This document shows positions 52,156 to 59,677 of a stretch of 64,000 nucleotides of DNA, piece by piece. The position numbers and the translations under genes are program-made. This stretch comes from Parapedobacter flavus (GTDB taxonomy: Bacteria > Bacteroidota > Bacteroidia > Sphingobacteriales > Sphingobacteriaceae), in the NCBI RefSeq assembly GCF_035818675.1, contig NZ_JAYKZZ010000004.1, forward strand, positions 62,001-126,000. Direction: 5' to 3'. Within the stretch, counting starts at the first letter, position 1; every line of letters begins with the position of its first letter. Below the pieces are notes generated by a model. It made no database searches, was not told the origin of the DNA, and saw only the letters and a program-made list of their open reading frames with translations.

Positions 52156-54498
52156 ATGCAGAAGTTAAGGTTGACAGTGGTACTGGCATTATTGCTGCCA
52201 CTGATGGGGTTTTCACAAAGCAATGAACAGTTAACACAAACCATTCGCGGCACGGTTACCGATAGGGCATCGGGCGAGCCGCTGTATTCGGCCAAGGTAG
52301 AACTAGCCGGTAGGCAAAAGGTCGCGGCGACCGATGAAAAGGGGAGGTTCATTTTGGACGAGGTGCCCATCGGCCGGTATACGGTTACGGTTAGCCGAAT
52401 GGGCTACGAGACTGCCGTTGTTAAAGAGGTACTGGTGGGGTCGGCTAGAGCCGTTCAGCTAAACATCGGCTTGGTTCAAAGCCCGATTGCACTTGATGAG
52501 GTAACCGTCGGTCCGAACGTAGACAAAGCGGGCTCGCTGAACGACATGGCACTGCTCGGTGCGCAAATGTTTAGTGTGGAAGAAGCCCGCCGCTTTGCCG
52601 GTGGGATGGACGACCCCGCCCGATTGGTGAGCGCTTATGCCGGCGTTGCCACACCCAGCATTTCAAATAACGGCATTTCAGTACGGGGCAATGCGCCCGC
52701 CCTGCTACAATGGCGCCTGGAGGGCGTGGAAATACCGAACCCAAACCATTTCGCCGACCTCGATGTGCTTGGCGGCGGTTTTTTGTCGGCACTAAGTGCA
52801 AACGTGCTGGGGAATTCCGACTTTTTCAGCGGCGCATTTCCCGCAGCCTACAACAATGCGGTCTCCGGCGTATTCGACATGAAACTGCGCAATGGCAACA
52901 GCCAAAACTACGAACACATATTCCAGCTGGGGATACTGGGCATCGACTTTGCCTCCGAAGGACCCATAAGCCGGGAAAAACGATCGTCATACCTCATCAA
53001 CTACCGCTATTCAACGACCAAGTTGCTGGAACAACTGCGTGGGAAGGAAGGGATGGGGGGCACACTGGGGTACCAGGATTTGAATTTCAAATTCAATTTC
53101 CCCACGGAGAAGGCGGGGACGCTGTCCGTGTGGGGAACGGGATTCATTGATGAGGTAGCCCCCATCCTGGAGGATAGGGCCGATTGGAAATATATTGAAG
53201 ATGGGTTCCTCGCCGGTGCGAACCAACGGTCCGGTGCAGGCGGACTATCACACAGCTTCTTGTTCGGAAATAGGAAAACGTCGTTGGAAACAACGCTGGC
53301 GGCCACTTACCTGGGAAACCGGGTGGATGAGGCATTCCACGGCCTGGACGGAAGCAGCAGCCCCCGGACAGACCTGACCGCCAGCACCACAAACCTGGTG
53401 CTCACCACAGCCGTGACCCATAAAGCCAATGCGCGCCATACCCATAAAGCGGGGATAACGTTAACGAATGTCGGCTATGATATGCACCTCGATTTCGCTC
53501 CGGTACGGGGTGAAGCCCTCCAGAATTTCGCGGCAGCCAATAGCCATACCAATTTGGTGTCGGCTTACGCGAGTTCGAAAATCAAGCTGGGAAAGCAAGT
53601 GGTACTTTCGGCTGGCTTAAATGCGCAGCACCTCACGTTAAATAGCCATACCACCGTGGAGCCCCGCACCAGCATCAAGTGGCAAGTCGCTCCGCGCAGT
53701 TCTTTCGCCTTGGGGTATGGGCTGCATAGCCGCATGGAAAAGCCCGATGTGTATTTTGTGCGCGATGTGGAGGGTAACCTACCCAATAACCAGCTGGCCT
53801 TTACGAAAAGCCATCACCTGATGCTGGCGTATGTATACCGCATCTCGCCGGATATGAACCTCAAAATCGAACCGTATTACCAATCCCTGTTCGATGTGCC
53901 GGTGACGGCCGGCGGATCCTATTCCTTGCTGAACCGGACGGACTATTACCTTACCGAGACGTTGGTTGATGACGGCAAAGGCCGGAACTATGGCATCGAT
54001 GTGACGTTTGAGAAATACATGAACAAAGGGCTCTATTACATGGTTACGGGCTCGCTCTTCGACTCGAAATACCGGGGCGGTGATGGAGCGTGGTATAACA
54101 CCCGTTATAATAGGCGGTTTGTGCTGAATGGCCTCATCGGCAAGGAATGGGTGATGGGGCGGAATATGCTGGGGGTAAACCTGAAGGCTACGGTGATGGG
54201 AGGGAAACGGTATACACCGGTAGACGTAGAAGCCACGCTCGCCCATCCCGACAACACCGTGCAGTATGATGAAACCCGCATGTTCGCCCATCAATTCGAC
54301 CCCATGCTCATCGGTGATTTTTCCGTAAGCTATAAGCTGAACAGGCGGCGGATGGCGCACGAATTTGCCCTGAAAAGTGTCAACGCAACCGGTCAGCAGG
54401 AATATATCGAACACCGCTATAATATCAAAACCGGCTCGATAGAACCGTACCGCCCGGCGACATCGCTGTTTAATGTGAGCTATCGGATTGAATTTTAG
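52156..54498 (+). CDS. TonB-dependent receptor with carboxypeptidase-like regulatory domain
   Basis: 780 residues with a signal peptide (MQKLRLTVVLALLLPLMGFS). A CarboxypepD-regulatory-like domain (IRGTVTDRASGEPLYSAKVE, VPIGRYTVTVSRMGYETAVV) is followed by a plug (DDPARLVSAYAGVATPSISN, GISVRGNAPALLQWRLEGVE) and a barrel ending in ATSLFNVSYRIEF. It is not SusC-like in size. Its ligand may be a metal complex or small molecule. Two sensor kinases and a LytTR regulator follow within 20 bp, so it is either their target or part of the response. Confidence 0.88.
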   Translation: MQKLRLTVVLALLLPLMGFSQSNEQLTQTIRGTVTDRASGEPLYSAKVELAGRQKVAATDEKGRFILDEVPIGRYTVTVSRMGYETAVVKEVLVGSARAVQLNIGLVQSPIALDEVTVGPNVDKAGSLNDMALLGAQMFSVEEARRFAGGMDDPARLVSAYAGVATPSISNNGISVRGNAPALLQWRLEGVEIPNPNHFADLDVLGGGFLSALSANVLGNSDFFSGAFPAAYNNAVSGVFDMKLRNGNSQNYEHIFQLGILGIDFASEGPISREKRSSYLINYRYSTTKLLEQLRGKEGMGGTLGYQDLNFKFNFPTEKAGTLSVWGTGFIDEVAPILEDRADWKYIEDGFLAGANQRSGAGGLSHSFLFGNRKTSLETTLAATYLGNRVDEAFHGLDGSSSPRTDLTASTTNLVLTTAVTHKANARHTHKAGITLTNVGYDMHLDFAPVRGEALQNFAAANSHTNLVSAYASSKIKLGKQVVLSAGLNAQHLTLNSHTTVEPRTSIKWQVAPRSSFALGYGLHSRMEKPDVYFVRDVEGNLPNNQLAFTKSHHLMLAYVYRISPDMNLKIEPYYQSLFDVPVTAGGSYSLLNRTDYYLTETLVDDGKGRNYGIDVTFEKYMNKGLYYMVTGSLFDSKYRGGDGAWYNTRYNRRFVLNGLIGKEWVMGRNMLGVNLKATVMGGKRYTPVDVEATLAHPDNTVQYDETRMFAHQFDPMLIGDFSVSYKLNRRRMAHEFALKSVNATGQQEYIEHRYNIKTGSIEPYRPATSLFNVSYRIEF

Positions 54499-54516
54499 TT
54501 TATACATTTGTTGGAC

Positions 54517-55518
54517 ATGCCGACAGTTGAATATAGCAACATGTTGTTCGATTTTATGTCACACGCCCGTTTCCGGGTGTGGCGCCATGTGCTGTATGCC
54601 ATGGCCTTGGCGCCGATTGCCCTGTCGCAGGCCTTTTTTGCCCTCGGCGATAAGGACGGCATGTCGGAACGGACAATCTATCTGTTTGGGATAGGCTTTT
54701 CGATTACTATCATTGCTTTCGCCTATTTCAACCGCTACTACCTTACGCCGCGGTTTTCCCTATCACACAGCTATGTTGCCCACGTAAGCATCGCTTTCCT
54801 GTTGCTCTTCGGTATCATTGCCGCCAAGTATTTCATCGAGTCGCTGCTGATCGGGGAAGCCCGGCGGGTTAACGGTGTAACGGTGCTCGATTGGTTATCG
54901 AACACCACGTTATATGCCGTGTGCATTGCCAGTAGTTCGATCTCGGTGTTGTTCAGGGAATGGGTGAGCGATCATCACCAGATTGAGAACCTGGAAACCA
55001 GGCGCCTGAAAAACGATATCGACGAATTTAAAAATCAGCTGAATCCGCAACTTCTCCAAGACAGCTTAGCCTATGCCGCGGCGAAGACAACAACAGATTC
55101 CGGGAACACGTCCGAGTTCCTTTCCAGGCTAAGTGAATTGTTGCGATACCAACTCTACGATTTCAAACGCCAGCGGGCGGTGCTGGGCGCGGAAATCCTA
55201 TTTATGCGCAACTACCTGGCCCTGCGGCAGGAAATCGCTCCGTTTGATTTTTCCTATACGGTATCCCACGTGGGCAATACCAACCTGTTTGTGGTGCCCG
55301 GGCTGTTCATTCCCTTGATTGATGCTGCCCTGGACCGCCGGCCCGCGGTGCTGGCGATCCACCTCAAAACGGATGGCCAACGAATTGCTTTCGAATGTGC
55401 TGCTCCTGGAACCGATCTGTCGGGATGCGACCTGAAACAAGCCGAACAGCGGCTAACCGCGCTCGGGGCTGATTACGAGCTGAATGTAACAACGAGTTCC
55501 CTGGTGCTGACGTTATGA
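54517..55518 (+). CDS. Degenerate LytS-type membrane sensor (likely no kinase activity)
   Basis: 333 residues from the ATG at 54517 (MPTVEYSNMLFDFMS). Four hydrophobic segments (about 25-45, 53-71, 88-108, 128-146), then a region that aligns with the His_kinase domain of the next gene. At the phospho-acceptor position there is Gln178 (FKNQLNPQLLQDSL) instead of His as in NQINPHFLFN. The ATPase N box is also lost (PLIDAALDR where the neighbour has PFVENAVKH). So it looks like a pseudo-kinase that may modulate its neighbour. Stop and next start overlap by 4 bases. Confidence 0.8.
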   Translation: MPTVEYSNMLFDFMSHARFRVWRHVLYAMALAPIALSQAFFALGDKDGMSERTIYLFGIGFSITIIAFAYFNRYYLTPRFSLSHSYVAHVSIAFLLLFGIIAAKYFIESLLIGEARRVNGVTVLDWLSNTTLYAVCIASSSISVLFREWVSDHHQIENLETRRLKNDIDEFKNQLNPQLLQDSLAYAAAKTTTDSGNTSEFLSRLSELLRYQLYDFKRQRAVLGAEILFMRNYLALRQEIAPFDFSYTVSHVGNTNLFVVPGLFIPLIDAALDRRPAVLAIHLKTDGQRIAFECAAPGTDLSGCDLKQAEQRLTALGADYELNVTTSSLVLTL

Positions 55519-56555
55519 TGAGTAGATTCGATCCGATCATACCCGACTTGCTGCTGGAGCGCCCATACCGGATTTGGAGGCACCTGTTGATACAGGTGAT
55601 GGTGATGCTGATCACGATCAACGTTTTTTGGGATGAGCCTACGCAGCTATTGCCCCATCGCCTGGGTGCCTGGGTGCCTTACTTCCTGCTGATCGACACG
55701 ATCATCTACGTCAACATGTACCTACTGGTTCCCCGTTTGCTGATAAAAGGACGGGCGACACGCTATATCGTGCTCACGGCGCTATTCATCTTTTTGGTTG
55801 TGCTGACCCTGGGCATGCTCCAGGATGGCGCGGAGGGGGGCGGAGGGGCGCCTGCCGGGATCGCCACCCCGCCGCTCATCGGCATATCTTCGGGCTTTTT
55901 CGCTTTTGCACTGTTTATAATGGGCTTGACCACCCTGCAGCTATTGAAGTACCGGATGGAGAACGCCAGGCGGATCAATGAATTGGAACAGGTAACCATG
56001 GAAATCGAACTGGCCAACCTGCAGAACCAAATCAATCCGCATTTCCTGTTCAACACCCTCAACAACGCCAACATGATGGCTGAAGAAGACGGGGAGAAGT
56101 CGGCCTATATGCTGTCCAAATTAAATGATCTGTTGTCGTATCAGGTGGAAGGTGGGGCGAAAGATACTGTTAGGCTCGACGACGAAATTGCCTTCCTCGA
56201 CGACTATCTTGAGTTGGAAAAAACACGCAGGGACCGTTTTCTATACACGATTCGCATGGATGGGGACAGCGCTGTGGAGATACCCCCGCTGTTGTTCATC
56301 CCGTTTGTGGAAAATGCCGTGAAACACCATCCGGGAAATGATTCACGCGTGGATATCCACTTCCGTGTGGCTGATGGTCAACTCCATTTTGAGTGCAGGA
56401 ATCCGAAACCACGGCGCGCACTGGAGAAAGAAGTGGGTGGAATCGGGCTACAGAATAGTAAAAGGCGGTTGGAATTATTGTTTGGCCGCCACTTCCGTCT
56501 TGACCTCGATGATGGGCAAGATACGTATACGGTAAAACTGACATTTGGCTTATGA
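55515..56555 (+). CDS. LytS-type membrane histidine kinase
   Basis: 346 residues. Four hydrophobic segments (about 20-38, 53-73, 83-101, 122-146), a coiled coil, then the LytS/His_kinase signature LQNQINPHFLFNTLNNANMM with His176. ATPase N box FIPFVENAVKHH and a G box near GGIGLQNSKRRLELLFG. Overlaps both the pseudo-kinase and the response regulator by 4 bases, so the three are translated as one operon. The signal is unknown. Confidence 0.92.
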   Translation: MMSRFDPIIPDLLLERPYRIWRHLLIQVMVMLITINVFWDEPTQLLPHRLGAWVPYFLLIDTIIYVNMYLLVPRLLIKGRATRYIVLTALFIFLVVLTLGMLQDGAEGGGGAPAGIATPPLIGISSGFFAFALFIMGLTTLQLLKYRMENARRINELEQVTMEIELANLQNQINPHFLFNTLNNANMMAEEDGEKSAYMLSKLNDLLSYQVEGGAKDTVRLDDEIAFLDDYLELEKTRRDRFLYTIRMDGDSAVEIPPLLFIPFVENAVKHHPGNDSRVDIHFRVADGQLHFECRNPKPRRALEKEVGGIGLQNSKRRLELLFGRHFRLDLDDGQDTYTVKLTFGL

Positions 56556-57259
56556 GGTGTATAATTGTAGATGATGAGCCCATTGCGCGGCGAGGGATGG
56601 AACGATTGGTGGCACAAGCCTCTTCGCTCACTCATGTGGGGAGCTTTGATAGCGCCGAATCGGCTTCTGCCTACCTGGAAAATAACCCGGTCGATCTGGT
56701 TTTTCTCGATATACAGATGCCGGGCGTGAACGGACTGGAATTCGCGAAAGATGTACCCAAGGCGACGTTGATCATTTTCACCACGGCGTTTGCCGAGTTT
56801 GCTCTCGACAGTTATACCGTCGATGCGGTTGACTATCTGGTAAAGCCGATCACCAGCGGTCGATTCCAACGTGCGGTATCGAAAGCCACGGCATACCATG
56901 GGATGCTGCTCTCCGAAGAGCGGAACACCCGTATTGAGCAGGTAGAAAGCCAATCCATGTTTATCCGGTCGGAGCGGCGGTTTTTCAAGGTCAATTTCGC
57001 CGACATCTTATTTATTGAGGGGCTTAAAGATTACGTGGTCATCCAGAATGGCGACAAGCGGCTGATTACGCACATGAACTTGAAAGGTATTCACGGAATG
57101 CTGCCTCAAAGCCAGTTCTTGCGGGTAAACCGTTCTTATATCGTCAATAAGCAACAGATCGATTCATTCAGCAACAACGATGTGTTCATCGGCCCATACG
57201 AAATCGCCATCGGCAGTTTTTACCAGGAGGCATTTTTGGCGGCTTTGATGGGGGGGTAG
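56552..57259 (+). CDS. LytTR-family response regulator
   Basis: 235 residues. Receiver domain with DDEPIARRG, Asp53 in LVFLDIQMPGVNG, Thr/Ala in IIFTTAFAEFA and Lys in DYLVKPITSGRF. C-terminal LytTR DNA-binding domain: FFKVNFADILFIEGLKDYVV, HMNLKGIHGMLPQSQFLRVN and RSYIVNKQQIDSF. Probably controls the TonB receptor upstream or related envelope genes. Confidence 0.93.
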   Translation: MRCIIVDDEPIARRGMERLVAQASSLTHVGSFDSAESASAYLENNPVDLVFLDIQMPGVNGLEFAKDVPKATLIIFTTAFAEFALDSYTVDAVDYLVKPITSGRFQRAVSKATAYHGMLLSEERNTRIEQVESQSMFIRSERRFFKVNFADILFIEGLKDYVVIQNGDKRLITHMNLKGIHGMLPQSQFLRVNRSYIVNKQQIDSFSNNDVFIGPYEIAIGSFYQEAFLAALMGG

Positions 57260-57282
57260 TGCCGGTGGTAAATGGAGCACAC

Positions 57283-57312
57283 AAAAAAGAGGATGCCGGT
57301 TAAGGCATCCTC
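57283..57312 (-). terminator. Terminator of rpsF-rpsR-rplI
   Basis: GAGGATGCC (57289-57297) pairs with GGCATCCTC (57304-57312) around a 6-nt loop. On the minus strand it is followed by TTTTTTG, so it ends transcription coming from rplI. It sits 24 bp after the LytTR stop and may also stop that transcript less efficiently. Confidence 0.85.
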
Positions 57313-57339
57313 GTTATCTTACCTGTACGGTAGCCGGAA

Positions 57340-57783
57340 TTATTCCGCTACAACCTCAAAAGGTACCTGTACTTTCACTTCTTTGTGCAGGTTGAGGTTT
57401 GCTACGTATTCGCCCAGGACTTTCGGTTCTTCTTCGAACGTGATGCGGCGGCGGTCTACCTCAAAGCCTTGCTTCTTCAGGGCATCTGCTACCTGGATGC
57501 TGTTTACCGACCCGAAGATCTTTCCGCTTTCGCCGGCCTTAGCGCCGATCGTCAGTTTCAAGCCTTCGAGCTTCGCAGCCAATTCGGTTGCATCTTTCTT
57601 GATTTTATCTTGCTTGAATTGGGCTTGGCGGATATTCTCTGCCAATACCTTCTTTGCAGAAGGGGTAGCCAATTCGGCAAACCCTTGGGGGATGAGGTAG
57701 TTGCGCCCGTATCCGGGTTTTACCGTTACGACGTCGTCTTTTTCACCAAGTTTCTTGATGTCTTGCTTTAAAATTATCTCCAT
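57340..57783 (-). CDS. rplI: 50S ribosomal protein L9
   Basis: 147 residues, normal length. N-terminal domain MEIILKQDIKKLGEKDDVVT, VKPGYGRNYLIPQGFAELAT, long connecting helix, C-terminal domain with IFGSVNSIQVADALKKQG. It binds 23S rRNA near L1. Last gene of the rpsF-rpsR-rplI operon, 13 bp after rpsR. Confidence 0.97.
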   Translation of the reverse strand: MEIILKQDIKKLGEKDDVVTVKPGYGRNYLIPQGFAELATPSAKKVLAENIRQAQFKQDKIKKDATELAAKLEGLKLTIGAKAGESGKIFGSVNSIQVADALKKQGFEVDRRRITFEEEPKVLGEYVANLNLHKEVKVQVPFEVVAE

Positions 57784-57796
57784 GACGTTTACCTCC

Positions 57797-58060
57797 CTAT
57801 TTTAATGAATCAGCAACATAAGGTAGCAGGCCGATGTGGCGTGCACGCTTGACCGCTTGGGCTACTTTGCGCTGGAATTTCAACGACGTGCCCGTAAGCC
57901 GGCGCGGAAGCACCTTACCTTGATCATTGACAAACTTCAACAGGAAGTTCGCGTCTTTATAATCGATGTATTTGATACCGTTTTTCTTGAAACGGCAATA
58001 TTTCTTGCGTGTATCCTCCACCTTGGGAGCGGTCACGTATTGGATCTGTTCCTTTGCCAT
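57797..58060 (-). CDS. rpsR: 30S ribosomal protein S18
   Basis: 87 residues. Typical core YCRFKKNGIKYIDYKDANFL, GKVLPRRLTGTSLKFQRKVA and QAVKRARHIGLLPYV. Its first base overlaps the rpsF stop codon. S18 binds next to S6 on the platform of the small subunit. Confidence 0.97.
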   Translation of the reverse strand: MAKEQIQYVTAPKVEDTRKKYCRFKKNGIKYIDYKDANFLLKFVNDQGKVLPRRLTGTSLKFQRKVAQAVKRARHIGLLPYVADSLK

Positions 58061-58428
58061 TAGTTTGCTACCTCCTCAGTTTTGGGCGCTGCTTTTTTGT
58101 TGAAAGCACCACTGCGTTTTTTCTCGTTGTAAGCAAGGGCGTGTTTATCCAACTTGATCGTTAGGAAACGCATTACCCGCTCATCGCGCTTGTATTCAAT
58201 TTCCAGTTTGCTGATTAATTCACCGGGAGCCTTGAATTCGATGAGGTGATAGAATCCGGTTGTTTTTTTCTCAATCGGATACGCTAATTTTTTCAAACCC
58301 CAATTGTCTTCATGGACAATTTCGGCTCCGCCTTCGGTGAGGATGCTCTTGAATTTGGCCAGGGCCTCCTTCACTACGTCCTCAGAAAGCAACGGGGTAA
58401 GAACGATAACGGTTTCGTACTGTTGCAT
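58060..58428 (-). CDS. rpsF: 30S ribosomal protein S6
   Basis: 122 residues from the ATG at 58428 (MQQYETVIVLTPLLSEDVVK); a longer frame upstream is not conserved. Core: NWGLKKLAYPIEKKTTGFYH, IEFKAPGELISKLEIEYKRD and ERVMRFLTIKL. The tail is Lys/Ala/Glu-rich and ends TEEVAN. In E. coli RimK adds Glu to the S6 end; a rimK homologue exists in this window, but the end here is not the E. coli one. Confidence 0.96.
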   Translation of the reverse strand: MQQYETVIVLTPLLSEDVVKEALAKFKSILTEGGAEIVHEDNWGLKKLAYPIEKKTTGFYHLIEFKAPGELISKLEIEYKRDERVMRFLTIKLDKHALAYNEKKRSGAFNKKAAPKTEEVAN

Positions 58429-58486
58429 ACTTTCCTTTAAAAATCTAAAATTATTTAATAACACTATTCCGTTTCAAAACGGGATG

Positions 58487-58517
58487 CAAATTTATGTATA
58501 AAGTTTTTGATATCAAA
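58487..58517 (-). promoter_or_regulatory. Promoter of rpsF-rpsR-rplI
   Basis: Minus strand: TTTG at 58517-58514, 19-nt spacer, TAAATTTG at 58494-58487, a full match to the Bacteroidota consensus. It lies about 60 bp before the rpsF ATG and overlaps the rplU promoter on the other strand. Confidence 0.7.
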
Positions 58518-58535
58518 ACAAAACTCCTATCTTTG
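58506..58535 (+). promoter_or_regulatory. Promoter of rplU-rpmA
   Basis: TTTG at 58506-58509, 18-nt spacer, TATCTTTG at 58528-58535, 44 bp before the rplU ATG. The two divergent ribosomal promoters share the 58506-58517 segment, so polymerase binding at one should exclude the other. Confidence 0.7.
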
Positions 58536-58579
58536 CGCTTCGAATTTTAGAGATCGTTTAATTTATTAATTCATTAACA

Positions 58580-58891
58580 ATGTACGCAATAGTAAATATA
58601 GCCGGACAGCAATTCAAGGTTGCAAAAGACCAGCAGCTCTTTGTACATCGTCTGCAAGGAGATGAGGGCGCTAGTATTGAATTTGACAATGTATTGTTAG
58701 CAGAAGATGGTGGAAAGTTTTCGGTGGGTACGCCCACAGTGAAAGGTGCCAAGGTTTCGGCTAAGATTTTGTCGCATTTGAAAGGTGATAAGGTAATCGT
58801 TTTCAAGAAAAAACGCCGCAAGGGGTACAAGAAGAAAAATGGACACCGCCAACAATTCACCAAGATCGAAATCACTGGCATCGCATTATAA
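58580..58891 (+). CDS. rplU: 50S ribosomal protein L21
   Basis: 103 residues: MYAIVNIAGQQFKVAKDQQL, EFDNVLLAEDGGKFSVGTP, VFKKKRRKGYKKKNGHRQQF. It has the minimal L21 length, without the long C-terminal extension seen on L21 of some Bacteroidota. rpmA follows 48 bp later. Confidence 0.96.
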   Translation: MYAIVNIAGQQFKVAKDQQLFVHRLQGDEGASIEFDNVLLAEDGGKFSVGTPTVKGAKVSAKILSHLKGDKVIVFKKKRRKGYKKKNGHRQQFTKIEITGIAL

Positions 58892-58939
58892 CCGGATTGT
58901 TTAACTGGGCGATTGCCCACCATAAATAAGAGATAAGAC

Positions 58940-59620
58940 ATGGCACATAAAAAAGGTGCGGGTAGTTCGAAGAACGGCCGTGAGTCACATAGCAAACGTT
59001 TAGGTGTAAAAATATTCGGCGGCCAGCGGGCCATCGCCGGTAATATCATCGTTCGCCAACGGGGTACACAACACCACCCCGACGTGAATGTGGGTATGGG
59101 CAAAGACCATACGCTGTTTGCGCTCATCGATGGTAACGTCGTATTCCGCAAGAAGGCCAATAACAAATCTTTCGTTTCGGTAATGCCGTTTGAGGAAGAG
59201 GTTGTGGCTGTAGCCGAGCCGAAAGCTAAAAAAGCGGCTGCCAAGAAAGAAGAGAAGCCCGTAGCCAAGAAGGCAAAGGCTGTAAAGGCTGAAGAAGCAC
59301 CTGCGGCAGAAGCTAAGGAAGAGAAGAAGGAAAAGGCAGCGCCTAAGAAAGCGGCGAAAGCTAAAGGGGATGACCTGACGCTTATCGAAGGTGTCGGCCC
59401 TAAAATTGCCGAGGTACTGACCGCGGCTGGCCTGGCTGATTTTGCTGGCATAGCAGGTAAATCGGCCGAGGAATTGAAAGCCACATTGGTAGAAGCCGGT
59501 GACCAATTCAATACGGCTGTAACCGATACGTGGCCCGAGCAGGCGAAGCTTGCTGCCGAAGGTAAGTTCGACGAGCTGAAAAAATGGCAAGACGAGCTTG
59601 ACGGCGGTAAAGAAGCCTAA
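58940..59620 (+). CDS. rpmA: 50S ribosomal protein L27 with C-terminal HhH extension
   Basis: 226 residues, where L27 normally has about 85. Residues 1-85 are a complete L27 (MAHKKGAGSSKNGRESHSKR, VRQRGTQHHPDVNVGMGKDH, FALIDGNVVFRKKANNKSFV). Residues about 90-145 are a Lys/Ala/Glu linker. Residues 148-226 are a helix-hairpin-helix domain: LTLIEGVGPKIAEVLTAAGL, AGIAGKSAEELKATLVEAG and WPEQAKLAAEGKFDELKKWQ. In other Bacteroidota such a tail is, to my memory, attached to L21. No frameshift or stop is visible between the parts. Confidence 0.93.
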   Translation: MAHKKGAGSSKNGRESHSKRLGVKIFGGQRAIAGNIIVRQRGTQHHPDVNVGMGKDHTLFALIDGNVVFRKKANNKSFVSVMPFEEEVVAVAEPKAKKAAAKKEEKPVAKKAKAVKAEEAPAAEAKEEKKEKAAPKKAAKAKGDDLTLIEGVGPKIAEVLTAAGLADFAGIAGKSAEELKATLVEAGDQFNTAVTDTWPEQAKLAAEGKFDELKKWQDELDGGKEA

Positions 59621-59645
59621 GCGCTAGTCCATAAAAGTTAAGAGA

Positions 59646-59677
59646 CCACCAGTCGATCATCGGCTGGTGGTTTTTTT
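59646..59677 (+). terminator. Terminator of rplU-rpmA
   Basis: CCACCAG (59646-59652) and CTGGTGG (59664-59670) form the stem, extended by G-U/T-G pairs, followed by seven T. It also abuts the stop codon of the convergent ABC transporter gene. Confidence 0.9.

Noticed and set aside
57250..57257. G7 tract at the end of the LytTR gene as another phase-variable site
   Set aside because: It lies at the stop codon of the gene, where slippage would only alter the last residue or two.
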